Shown piece by piece: positions 8,477 through 15,948 of a stretch of DNA of 64,000 nucleotides. Position 1 is the first letter of the stretch. Each line of letters begins with the position of its first letter. The stretch is from Acidobacteriota bacterium (lineage in GTDB: Bacteria; Acidobacteriota; Thermoanaerobaculia; Multivoradales; Multivoraceae). The DNA lies in the NCBI GenBank assembly GCA_003388555.1, contig QQVD01000023.1:1-64000 (forward strand), given 5' to 3'. The notes under the pieces are model-generated. The model was given only the letters and a program-made list of their open reading frames with translations. It did no database searches and was not told the DNA's origin. The position numbers and the translations under genes were made by a program.

Positions 8477-8848
8477 TCAATCGGAGCGGTCGCTCGCTCG
8501 CGCTGGCCCGCTGCTGGCCAGCAGACGTTCGACGCTGTCGACGAAGGCGCTCCACTGGGCGCGCAGCTCCTCGAGGTGGCGGGTGCCGGCGTCGGTGCGT
8601 CGGTAGTACTTGCGCGGCACGCCGCGCTGCGGCTGGCTCCACTCGGCCTCGATCAGGCCGCGGTCCTCGAGGCGGTAGAGCACTGGATAGAGGGTGCCCT
8701 CCTTCATCGAGAAGGCGCCGCCGGTGCGCTCGTCGAGCTGTGAGACCAGCTCGTAGCCATAACGGGGCTCCTCCGCCAGCATGTGCAGGAGGATCATCTC
8801 GAGGGTGCCGCGCTTGAGCTGTCGTTCGAGGTCTTCCATGGCCTTCAT
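8477..8848 (-). CDS. PadR-family transcriptional regulator
   Basis: A 123-aa winged-helix repressor: GTLEMILLHMLAEEPRYGYEL, then GTLYPVLYRLEDRGLI and RKYYRRTDAG, the PadR signatures, with a short C-terminal dimerisation helix. Several starts are possible: GTG 8869, ATG 8848 (used here) or ATG 8839. None has a strong ribosome-binding site. The promoter region just upstream is AT-rich and palindromic, as expected for autoregulation, and the RDD protein gene follows 82 bp downstream. Confidence 0.9.
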   Translation of the reverse strand: MKAMEDLERQLKRGTLEMILLHMLAEEPRYGYELVSQLDERTGGAFSMKEGTLYPVLYRLEDRGLIEAEWSQPQRGVPRKYYRRTDAGTRHLEELRAQWSAFVDSVERLLASSGPARASDRSD

Positions 8849-8876
8849 CCAGTAGTACGACGGCACCACATACTTT

Positions 8877-8900
8877 GTTCCACAAAATATATGGTGGAAC
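8877..8900. promoter_or_regulatory. Palindromic operator/promoter of the PadR gene
   Basis: GTTCCAC (8877-8883) and GTGGAAC (8894-8900) are perfect inverted arms around the AT-rich centre AAAATATATG, which supplies a -10-like TATATT reading toward PadR. The surrounding sequence extends the imperfect symmetry (CCACATA...TATGGTGG). A PadR autoregulatory site is inferred. The rest of 8901-9202 holds no gene; a TAGACT -10-like hexamer lies at 9090-9095, facing the next + gene. Confidence 0.65.
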
Positions 8901-9202
8901 AGGGCTTCTCGAAGCTGACCGCGGCCGACTTCGGCAGCGGTCGGCCCTGCATCCGACCCCCGATCGAGCTCGCGACTCCTCCACGGGCCGTGACGAGCTG
9001 GCGGCAGGGCTGCAGACTCCGTCGGTCCGACGACACCGAAGCCGGCGCGCTCATGCGGCCGCAGTCGATGGCTCCGGATCGGGCCGGGCTAGACTCGCTG
9101 AGGAATCCACCCCCAGCTCGCTGCTGCCTGCGACCGCTCCGCTCCGCCGCTCGATGTCGCCGGCCCGCCGAGCGGGATCTCGGCACCCTATGGAGGCACC
9201 CC

Positions 9203-9979
9203 ATGGACCTCGGCACCTCCCACCGCCACCGTGACAGTGGCTCCTCGTCGTCCGCGCTGTCGCTCACGCCGCTCGTCCCCGGGCTCGCCGTGGTGTTCGG
9301 TCTCTTCTCCCTCGTCGCCCTCGTCGCTGCTTGGCCCCTTGCCGCGCAGCAACCCAACCCCTTCGGTGCCGGCAGCGACCTGGTCTCCGGTCGCGACAAC
9401 ACGCGGCTGATGGGCACGGTCTTCGACGTCGCCGGCAACCCGATGACCGACGTAATGGTCTGGGTGGTCAACGACGCCGCCCCGGCCGAGCAGGCGCGCT
9501 CGCGCACCCGCAAGACCGGCAACTACCTGGTGCGCGGCATGGCGGGCCTTTACACCGAGCGCGACGTCAACGGCATCATCGCCAGGGCGCGCTTCGAGAA
9601 GGACGGCCACGAGACCGTGGTGGCGCGCATCGGCATCCCGAAGAACGCGGTCGAGCGGCTCAACCCGATCCTCGCGCCTGCCGGCCAGCCGGTGGTGCTC
9701 GACGGCCACGCCGCGATGTTCGTCGGCCAGGTGGTCGACGAGCGTGAGAAGGGGATCAAGGGCGCCGTGGTGCGGGTGCTCGAAGAGGGCGAGGCGATCG
9801 CCACCTCGGAGCCGACCAAAGGCGACGGCGAGTTCGAGGTGGTGGTGTGGAACGCGGCGGCCGAGCTGGTGCTCGAGGCCAGCGCGGACGGCCGCGAGAG
9901 CCGCCTCGAGGTGGTGCTCGAGCCGCCGCCGCAGCCTGACGTGGTGCCGGTGCGCAGCTTCACCGTGAAGCTGCCGTAG
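9203..9979 (+). CDS. Secreted carboxypeptidase-regulatory-like domain protein
   Basis: A 258-aa exported protein. A hydrophobic segment at residues about 27-50 is followed by a Q-Q-P-N mature start. Two carboxypeptidase-regulatory-like (beta-sandwich) repeats follow: GTVFDVAGNPMTDVMVWVVN...KTGNYLVRG and GQVVDEREKGIKGAVVRVLE...GDGEFEVVV. Such domains often sit at the cell surface; there is no catalytic domain here. Start 9203 has GGAGG six bases upstream. The leader from TAGACT 9090-9095 is about 100 nt. Confidence 0.8.
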   Translation: MDLGTSHRHRDSGSSSSALSLTPLVPGLAVVFGLFSLVALVAAWPLAAQQPNPFGAGSDLVSGRDNTRLMGTVFDVAGNPMTDVMVWVVNDAAPAEQARSRTRKTGNYLVRGMAGLYTERDVNGIIARARFEKDGHETVVARIGIPKNAVERLNPILAPAGQPVVLDGHAAMFVGQVVDEREKGIKGAVVRVLEEGEAIATSEPTKGDGEFEVVVWNAAAELVLEASADGRESRLEVVLEPPPQPDVVPVRSFTVKLP

Positions 9980-10015
9980 CACCGCCACAGGGCGGCCGTG
10001 CTCGGAGTCGTGCGG

Positions 10016-10450
10016 TCAGGTGCCGTCGTCCTCCGGGACGTCGCGCTCCGCGTCGTCGTCGCGGCGGCGACGATCCTTGCGCCGTCGGATCGCCACCGCC
10101 ACCACGGCGACGATCGCGGTCAGCGACAGCGCCACCGTCGCCACGCCCACGTCGCCCTGGGTGCCGAGTGCGTGCTGCAGGAAGCGCTCGGCGGGATCGA
10201 CCGAGCGGAAGCCGGTCGGCGGAGTCGCCCCGTCGGGTCCAGAGGCAGCCTCTTCGCCCGCACGGGACTCGTTCCGAGGGTCGGTCGGTAGAGCGGGAGC
10301 TGCGGAACGCCCCGACGACTCCGGCTCGGCCGGCGATGCGGCTCGCACGGAAGAGGACTCGGTCTGCACGCGGGGCATTGTCGCAGCTCGCGGCGCCGCG
10401 CCGGGGGCGCTCTGCACGAGGCGTCGATCGGTGCCGAGACTCAGCGGCAT
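10016..10450 (-). CDS. Small single-pass membrane protein, hypothetical
   Basis: A 144-aa low-complexity protein: about 95 residues rich in Ser, Ala, Pro and Glu, then one clear membrane span (VGVATVALSLTAIVAVVAVA) followed by a strongly basic patch (RRRKDRRRR) and an acidic tail. Topology would be outside-out with a cytoplasmic tail. No family is recognised. An in-frame ATG at 10378 is an alternative start. It is convergent with the gene ending at 9979. Moderate confidence only, because composition is biased. Confidence 0.5.
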   Translation of the reverse strand: MPLSLGTDRRLVQSAPGAAPRAATMPRVQTESSSVRAASPAEPESSGRSAAPALPTDPRNESRAGEEAASGPDGATPPTGFRSVDPAERFLQHALGTQGDVGVATVALSLTAIVAVVAVAIRRRKDRRRRDDDAERDVPEDDGT

Positions 10451-10589
10451 CAAGGGGCGTCGAGGTGGCCGACCTGTGGCCGCGCCTGCTGCGCTACTGA
10501 GTCACCCCTGTGCAGACTGCTGCTAGCGTGCCCTCGGACCGTCGTTCCACCCTGCGCCAGCTCGTAGTTCTCGTCCTGAGGAGTCCGTC

Positions 10590-12425
10590 ATGCCTCGTGC
10601 GCTACAACACCTCCGCTCGTCCGGATCGGGCCGCACAACTCGTGGCGCCACGGCGCCGGTCATCGCCCTCGCACTCTCCCTGCTCACGTTCGCCTGCACG
10701 GGCGGGCCTTCGACCGAGCTGCCGCGCGGCGACCGTTCGCTGCGTGTCGAGGTCACCTGGGACGCGGCGGCCCTGGCCTCGGCGGAGGGGGCTGAAGCAT
10801 CGGACCAGCGGCTCGACGGCCGGCTGCTGCTCTTCTTCGCCCGCAGCGCCGAGCCGGAGCCGCGCTTCCAGGTCTCGCCGCGGCTCGACGCGATCCCGGT
10901 CTACGGCGTCGAGGTCGACGCCTGGCCGGCGGGCGAGAAGGCGGTGCTCGACGGCGCCGTCTTCGGCTTCCCGGTGCCCTCGCTCGACGAGCTGCCGGCG
11001 GGCGAGTACTTCGTGCAGGCGCTGCTGCACCGCTACGAGAGCTTCGAGCTCGCCAGCGGCCACGTCGTCGAGCTGCCGATGGACCGCGGCGAGGGGCAAC
11101 AGTGGCGCCGTGCGCCGGGCAACCTCTACTCGACGCCGCGACAGGTCACTCTCGAAGCCGGCGGGCGCGAGAGCCTCGACATCGTCCTCGATCAGGTGAT
11201 CCCTGCGATCGAGCCGCCGCCCGCCACCAGCCACGACGGCTATGTGCGCCACGTCGAGATGCGCAGCGAGCTGCTGTCGGAGTTCTGGGGCCGCGACATG
11301 AAGCTCGGCGCCCACGTGCTGGTGCCGCACGGTTTCGATGGCGACCCCGACGCTCGCTATCCGCTGATGATCTTCCACGGCCATTTCCCGGCCGAGTTCG
11401 GCGGCTTCCGCACCTCGCCGCCGGACTCCGATCTCGAGTGCGAGGACTCGGCCCGTTTCGGCGTCGCCTGCTACAACCGGATCCAGCAGCAGGAGGCCTA
11501 CGACTTCTATCGCCAGTGGATCTCGCCGGACTTCCCGCGCTTCCTGGTGGTGGAGATCCAGCACCCGAATCCGTACTACGACGACTCGTACGCGGTGAAC
11601 TCGGCCAACCTGGGGCCCTACGGCGACGCGATCACCCATGAGCTGGTGCCCTTCCTCGAGCAGCAGTTCCGCGGCGTCGGCGCCGGCTGGGGCCGTTTCC
11701 TCTACGGCGGCTCCACCGGCGGCTGGGAGGCGCTGGCGGCACAGGTCTTCTATCCGCGCGAGTACGGCGGCGCCTTCGCCGCCTGCCCCGATCCGATCGA
11801 CTTCCGCGCCTACATGACCGTCGATCTCTACGCCGATCGCAACGCCTACTTCTACGACGCCGAGTTCAAGCAGCAGCTGCGGCCCGGGTGGCGCAACCAC
11901 CTCGGCGACGTGGAGGCGTCGCTGCGCGACTTCAACTGGATGGAGCTGGCGCTCGGCGGCGAGGACTCCAAGTCGGGCGACCAGTTCGACGTCTGGCAGG
12001 CGGTGTACTCACCGATGGACGAGGACGGCTACCCGAAGCCGATCTGGGACAAGCGCAGCGGCGAGATCGATCCCGAGGTCGCTGCCCACTGGCGCGAGAA
12101 CTACGATCTCGGCCACATCCTGCGCCGCGACTGGAAGGAGATCGGCCCCGATCTGGTGGGCAAGATCCACCTCTACTGCGGCGACATGGACAACTACTAC
12201 CTCAACAACGCCGTGTATCTGGTCGAGGAGTTCCTCGAGAGCACCACCGACCCGTACTACGCCGGCGTCGTCGACTACGGTGATCGTGCCGAGCACTGCT
12301 GGAACGGCGATCACGAGAACGGCAACCACATCTCGCGGCTGCGCTACAACACCATGTATCTGCCCCGCATCCGCGAGCTGGTGCGGGCCAACCGCGAGCC
12401 CGAAGTGCGCCTGGTCAACTGGTGA
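10590..12425 (+). CDS. Lipoprotein esterase (alpha/beta hydrolase, putative esterase family)
   Basis: A 611-aa lipoprotein with lipobox LTFAC (about residue 36). The N-terminal 200 residues form a beta-rich domain of unknown role. The C-terminal alpha/beta-hydrolase resembles the PF00756/IroE esterase group: PLMIFHGHFP (oxyanion region), nucleophile elbow YGGSTGGWEA (Ser near residue 375), a probable acid in YCGDMDNYY and a His in GNHISRL. It probably hydrolyses an ester at the cell surface; the substrate is unknown. The start has GAGGAG six bases upstream; TAGCGT (10524-10529) is a candidate -10 with a leader of about 55 nt. Confidence 0.85.
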   Translation: MPRALQHLRSSGSGRTTRGATAPVIALALSLLTFACTGGPSTELPRGDRSLRVEVTWDAAALASAEGAEASDQRLDGRLLLFFARSAEPEPRFQVSPRLDAIPVYGVEVDAWPAGEKAVLDGAVFGFPVPSLDELPAGEYFVQALLHRYESFELASGHVVELPMDRGEGQQWRRAPGNLYSTPRQVTLEAGGRESLDIVLDQVIPAIEPPPATSHDGYVRHVEMRSELLSEFWGRDMKLGAHVLVPHGFDGDPDARYPLMIFHGHFPAEFGGFRTSPPDSDLECEDSARFGVACYNRIQQQEAYDFYRQWISPDFPRFLVVEIQHPNPYYDDSYAVNSANLGPYGDAITHELVPFLEQQFRGVGAGWGRFLYGGSTGGWEALAAQVFYPREYGGAFAACPDPIDFRAYMTVDLYADRNAYFYDAEFKQQLRPGWRNHLGDVEASLRDFNWMELALGGEDSKSGDQFDVWQAVYSPMDEDGYPKPIWDKRSGEIDPEVAAHWRENYDLGHILRRDWKEIGPDLVGKIHLYCGDMDNYYLNNAVYLVEEFLESTTDPYYAGVVDYGDRAEHCWNGDHENGNHISRLRYNTMYLPRIRELVRANREPEVRLVNW

Positions 12426-12480
12426 CCGGTGCGCAGACTTCGGTGCGCGAGGCGACCGCCGCGCCCGAGGCCCGGGCCGA

Positions 12481-12954
12481 TCAGCCGTCCTGCTCGTCGC
12501 GCTTCGGCGGAGTCACCTGCACCTGGCTCGGAGAGAAGCCCGGCAGCAGCGTCGTCTCGATGTTGAGCTGTCCGGCGAGGCCGGCCTCACGGTGCACCGC
12601 TGCCTCGCGCCACTCCGCCGAGCTCGACATCTCGGCCAGCGCCCTGCGGCTCGGATAGCAGGCGACCGCCACCTCGTCCCAGAGCTCGTCCACCCGTCCG
12701 AGCGAGAGGTGCGTCACGTCGGCGGCAAAGACCACGTGGCCGCCGTAGCGGGGCAGGATCTGGGCCACCGCGCGGCCATAGATCTGGTAGGCCTCGCGGC
12801 CCGAGATGTCCGTGCCGTGCCCGTCGGGGTACTCGGCCCGCGGCTTGAACTTCAGCAGGTTGACCATGTAGATCGGGCCCTGCGGGCCCTCCTCCCGCAT
12901 CGCCTCGATCTGCTCCGCGTCGGTCGGGTAGACCTGGTTCTCGAACTGCGGCAC
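12481..12954 (-). CDS. DUF1330-family protein
   Basis: A 157-aa ferredoxin-like-fold protein of the DUF1330/dimeric alpha-beta barrel type: GPIYMVNLLKFKPRA, then YGRAVAQILPRYGGHVVFAADV and ELWDEVAVACYPSRRALAEM. Biochemical function is unknown. GTG 12954 was chosen because GGAGG lies six bases upstream; the longer reading is Arg/Pro-rich shadow. It is the last gene of the minus-strand DoxX/VOC/DUF1330 group and is separated from VOC by 247 bp in which I see nothing else. Confidence 0.85.
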   Translation of the reverse strand: MPQFENQVYPTDAEQIEAMREEGPQGPIYMVNLLKFKPRAEYPDGHGTDISGREAYQIYGRAVAQILPRYGGHVVFAADVTHLSLGRVDELWDEVAVACYPSRRALAEMSSSAEWREAAVHREAGLAGQLNIETTLLPGFSPSQVQVTPPKRDEQDG

Positions 12955-13201
12955 GGCGGACCTCCTCTCGCCCTTTGGGAGGGGCCGGGCATCGAATCGA
13001 CGATCCTGCTCGGCCCCGCGGCCCCAGGCTATCGCCAGTGGAGCTCGCAGGGCCGACCGGATCGAGGGACGTGGACGACGGGGGGCGACACGCGGTGAGA
13101 TCGGCCGGGCCTGGCCTCCCTCCTTCCGCGGCGGCCGAGGCATCCTCGAGCCGCCAGCCCTCCCGCCGGGCACGGATGGCTGGGAGGACTGGTCGGTCGG
13201 C

Positions 13202-13597
13202 TCAGAGGTCGAGAGCGCGCGAACGGCCGTCCCACGCACGGCAGCCGGCGGCGCCGCGCCGATCGAGGTAGACCTCCACCCCGAGCCCGTCGGGATCGCG
13301 GAAGTAGAGGGCGTGGCTGATACCGTGGTCGACCGCCGAGTAGCGGACTCCGGCGTCCCGCAGCCGCGCCGCCACGGCTGCCAGCTCCTGCTCGGAGTCC
13401 ACTTCGAAGGCGGAATGGTAGAGGCCGGGGCTGGCGCTGGTCTGCAGCGCCAGCTCGTGGTGGGCGGGGCCGCCGCTGAGGAAGCGGAAGCCGCCCACCG
13501 ATTCTCGGGTCTCGAAGCCGAGCAGCTCGCCGTAGAAGGCGGCGGAGCGCTCGGCATCGGCGACCTCCAGGTGGACGTGGCCGATGCGAATGCTCAT
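13202..13597 (-). CDS. VOC/glyoxalase-fold dioxygenase-like protein
   Basis: A 131-aa vicinal-oxygen-chelate protein with paired beta-alpha-beta-beta-beta units. It starts IGHVHLEVADAERSAAFYGELLGF and has YHSAFEVDSEQEL in the middle. ISHALYFRDPDGLGVEVYLD supplies the late His and Glu. Together with the early His these can form the metal site of an extradiol-dioxygenase-like or glyoxalase-like enzyme. It sits between DUF1330 and DoxX genes in a probable MarR-controlled group, which suggests stress or electrophile detoxification (inference). Confidence 0.88.
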   Translation of the reverse strand: MSIRIGHVHLEVADAERSAAFYGELLGFETRESVGGFRFLSGGPAHHELALQTSASPGLYHSAFEVDSEQELAAVAARLRDAGVRYSAVDHGISHALYFRDPDGLGVEVYLDRRGAAGCRAWDGRSRALDL

Positions 13598-13661
13598 CTG
13601 GTGACTCCTCTCTGCGGTGAGCCCTCTTCTCTCGAGGGCTCTGTTCTCTCGGGTCCCGTGC

Positions 13662-14114
13662 TCAGGCGACCACCCGACGCGCCGGTGCGGCGGTCTCGGA
13701 ACGCCGGCTCCACACCGATCCGAGGGCGAAGGCGCCGTCGCGACCGTCGAGGAAGAGAGCGAAGGCCACCACGGCCAGGAACGCGGTGAACTCCCAACCG
13801 CCCCCGGCGTTGCTGAAGGTGAAGCCGTTGCCCCAGTGGACCGTGGTCGCGCCGAGCACGATCGGCACGACGGCGAGCGCTGCCCAGCGGGTGAAGAGAC
13901 CCGAGAGCAGGAGCAGGCCGCCGACGATCTCGACGCCGATCGTGGGTGCGGCGAGGAAGGTCGGCATGCCGACGCTGTCGAAGAACGCGGCGGTGCCGGC
14001 AGGGGTGTAGACGAGCAGCTTGATCAGGCCGTGGGCGAGGAAGAGCGCTCCGAGGGCGGCGCGCAGGACCGTGATGGCGAACGACGAGTTGCTGGGGATG
14101 GTCGGGGTGTTCAT
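13662..14114 (-). CDS. DoxX-family membrane protein
   Basis: A 150-aa integral membrane protein with four predicted spans: LRAALGALFLAHGLIKLLVY, then GVEIVGGLLLLSGLFTRWAALAVVPIVLGAT, and FLAVVAFALFLDG near the end. The DoxX signature includes the His in AHGLIKL. AAGGAGA lies ahead of the ATG. It is the first gene after the promoter at 14156-14175 and is divergently organised with respect to no + gene; MarR is encoded just upstream on the same strand. Confidence 0.88.
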   Translation of the reverse strand: MNTPTIPSNSSFAITVLRAALGALFLAHGLIKLLVYTPAGTAAFFDSVGMPTFLAAPTIGVEIVGGLLLLSGLFTRWAALAVVPIVLGATTVHWGNGFTFSNAGGGWEFTAFLAVVAFALFLDGRDGAFALGSVWSRRSETAAPARRVVA

Positions 14115-14155
14115 GGCGTGTCTCCTTGCGGTTCAGTGGTTGGTCTCGGTACAGA

Positions 14156-14175
14156 CTGTCCTAACACGAACTATA
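14156..14175 (-). promoter_or_regulatory. Probable MarR-controlled promoter of doxX group
   Basis: On the minus strand TATAGT (14175-14170) is a good -10 and overlaps TAGTTC (14173-14168), the same half-site that forms the perfect operator of the MarR gene. The second half is degenerate (GGACAG instead of GAACTA). Confidence 0.55.
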
Positions 14176-14233
14176 TACGTGGATTCAGGCGAATCGGTTT
14201 CACCAACGGCTGCGGGAAACCCGAGAAAAGCGA

Positions 14234-14689
14234 TCAGGCGCCCTGGAGGTGGCCTCGCAGCTCCACCAGCAGCTCGCGGAGATCCTCCCGTCGTCCCTCG
14301 GGGAGACTGCCGAAGCGCTGCTCGAGGACTGCGATGTGTGCCGGGAACTCCTGTTCGAAGAGCTCGATGCCGGCAGGCGTCAGCTCGACGATCACGCTGC
14401 GGCGGTCCGAAGGAGACGTCGTGCGCAGCACCAGACCCTTCTTCTCGAGCCGGTCGATGATGCCGGTGAGGGTGCCCTTGGTGATCAGGCTGCGTTCCCC
14501 CAGCTCCTTGCACGTCATGCCGTCGGTGTTGCCGAGAGCGAAGATCACGTCGGCCTGCGGCGAGGTCAGCCCACGCTCCCGGAGGTCCTCGACGGCGAAG
14601 CGCTCGAAGTCCTGGTACGCCCGCACCAGCTCCCGCATCAGAGGGATGAAGGGGCGGCTGCGGGCCTGCTTGGAGGTCCAGGTCGTCAT
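14234..14689 (-). CDS. MarR-family transcriptional regulator
   Basis: A 151-aa winged-helix regulator: LTSPQADVIFALGNTDGMTC, then ITKGTLTGIIDRLEKKGLV and the wing TSPSDRRSVIVELTPAG. It probably represses itself and the DoxX group. The minus-strand promoter is nearly ideal (TTGACA, 18 bp, TAAATT) and the -10 ends only six bases from the ATG. The bases before the ATG (CTCCTC) are anti-purine, so the mRNA appears leaderless. The inducer is unknown. Confidence 0.93.
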   Translation of the reverse strand: MTTWTSKQARSRPFIPLMRELVRAYQDFERFAVEDLRERGLTSPQADVIFALGNTDGMTCKELGERSLITKGTLTGIIDRLEKKGLVLRTTSPSDRRSVIVELTPAGIELFEQEFPAHIAVLEQRFGSLPEGRREDLRELLVELRGHLQGA

Positions 14690-14695
14690 GAGGAG

Positions 14696-14725
14696 AATTT
14701 AGTTCGGATTAGAACTATCTGTCAA
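14696..14725 (-). promoter_or_regulatory. MarR promoter with perfect operator palindrome
   Basis: The -35 TTGACA is at 14725-14720 and the -10 TAAATT at 14701-14696, with an 18-bp spacer. Within it TAGTTC-6 bp-GAACTA (14717-14700) is a perfect 6+6+6 inverted repeat, the size expected for MarR. The site overlaps the first bases of the -10, so binding would block polymerase. Confidence 0.75.
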
Positions 14726-14827
14726 GACCCTCCCTCGATGCGGAGTGGGCACCGCGGCGCAGACGGAGCCGGGTCGCTCCAGCGGCCCGGTCCGCTCAGG
14801 GGGAACTTCGGCAAAGGCCGAGAGGCC

Positions 14828-15811
14828 TCAATTGCAGACCGGGTTCTCGCCGTCGCGCAGCCAGCGCTTGCCGTCGAGGAAGACCTTCTCGTCGCGGTAC
14901 TCGAGCACGATCTGCGAGCTCGATCCGTCGGGATGCTGCAGGAAGAGAGTCCCGTGGTCGCCGACGCCGGTGGCGTGCCAGCGCCCGGCGCCGCGGTTCT
15001 GGGTCGCGCCGGACGACCAACCCTCACCGTAGGAGGTGTGGCCGCCGCTCTCGAACGACTTGTGGAAGGTGCCGTCCGAGCACAGGTAGAGGTGCTGCTC
15101 CTCCTGGTAGCCGCTACCGGTGTAGAAGCGCACCAGGTGCATGCCCTGCAGGTAGGGCTGCCAGGCGTCGGAGCTCGAGCCGGAGGATCCCGTCGAGCCC
15201 GACGATCCCGAGGAGGCGCCACCATCGCCTCCAACGGAGGCGACCGCGCGCCTCTCGACGCTGGCGAGCACCGCGTCGGCCACCCGCTGCGTCTGCGCCA
15301 GAGCGTCGGATGCCGCCACCGCGAAGACCGCGGCGACGATGCCACCACCGACCTCGCGCGCCCGCACCGTGGCCCGGTCGGCACTGGCGCTGCCGCTCAC
15401 CGTGTAGCCGGCCGCGAGATGGGCTCCGTCGAGCCGGACGTCCCCGGAGGGCTGCAGCACGACGCCGCCGCCGAGCGGCAGCGGCGCGGAGAGGAATGCG
15501 CGCGCCTCGTCGAGGCTGGCGGCGTCGGCCATGGCAAGAACATAGGAGCGATCGTCGGCGGTCATCACGACCACCTCACTGCCCGCGGGCAGCAGCGCCT
15601 TGTAGCCGTCCGGCACCGAGAAGGAGAGACCCGCCTCGGCGACCTCCAGAACGGTGCCGCCCGGATAGAGACGGCCGGTCTCGAGCGGTACGGCGGCAGC
15701 CGACGCAGCCAGCAGCGGCAGAACGACGAGACCCGACAGTGCAGCCAGTGCAGCCAGTGCGTTGCGGAGCGCGGGGGAGGAGTCGTCTCGGGCAGTCGCG
15801 GCGTGTCTCAT
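14828..15811 (-). CDS. Secreted two-domain hypothetical protein with Ser/Gly linker
   Basis: A 327-aa protein, exported through a signal of about 40 residues (hydrophobic ALAALAALSGLVVLPLLAAS). Domain 1 (about 41-185) resembles nothing I know. A SSGSSGSTGSSGSSS linker leads to a C-terminal domain of about 110 residues with LYLCSDGTFHKSF, GRWHATGVGDHGTLFL and KVFLDGKRWL, suggestive of a small lipocalin-like barrel, ending in a Cys that may pair with the one in LYLCS. Function is unknown. It is followed by a 137-bp gap and then the ADOP permease, both on the minus strand. Confidence 0.75.
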   Translation of the reverse strand: MRHAATARDDSSPALRNALAALAALSGLVVLPLLAASAAAVPLETGRLYPGGTVLEVAEAGLSFSVPDGYKALLPAGSEVVVMTADDRSYVLAMADAASLDEARAFLSAPLPLGGGVVLQPSGDVRLDGAHLAAGYTVSGSASADRATVRAREVGGGIVAAVFAVAASDALAQTQRVADAVLASVERRAVASVGGDGGASSGSSGSTGSSGSSSDAWQPYLQGMHLVRFYTGSGYQEEQHLYLCSDGTFHKSFESGGHTSYGEGWSSGATQNRGAGRWHATGVGDHGTLFLQHPDGSSSQIVLEYRDEKVFLDGKRWLRDGENPVCN

Positions 15812-15948
15812 GCCAGGAACAGACGCCGCCGAGGCCGCCGAACCGTCAGCGGATCAGGGTCCGACCAGACCGTCGAGCTCGGCCATCCGCCGTGCACCGC
15901 GTCGCGTCCCCGGGTCGGCTGCAACCCACGGCGCAGGCCAGGCGGCGG

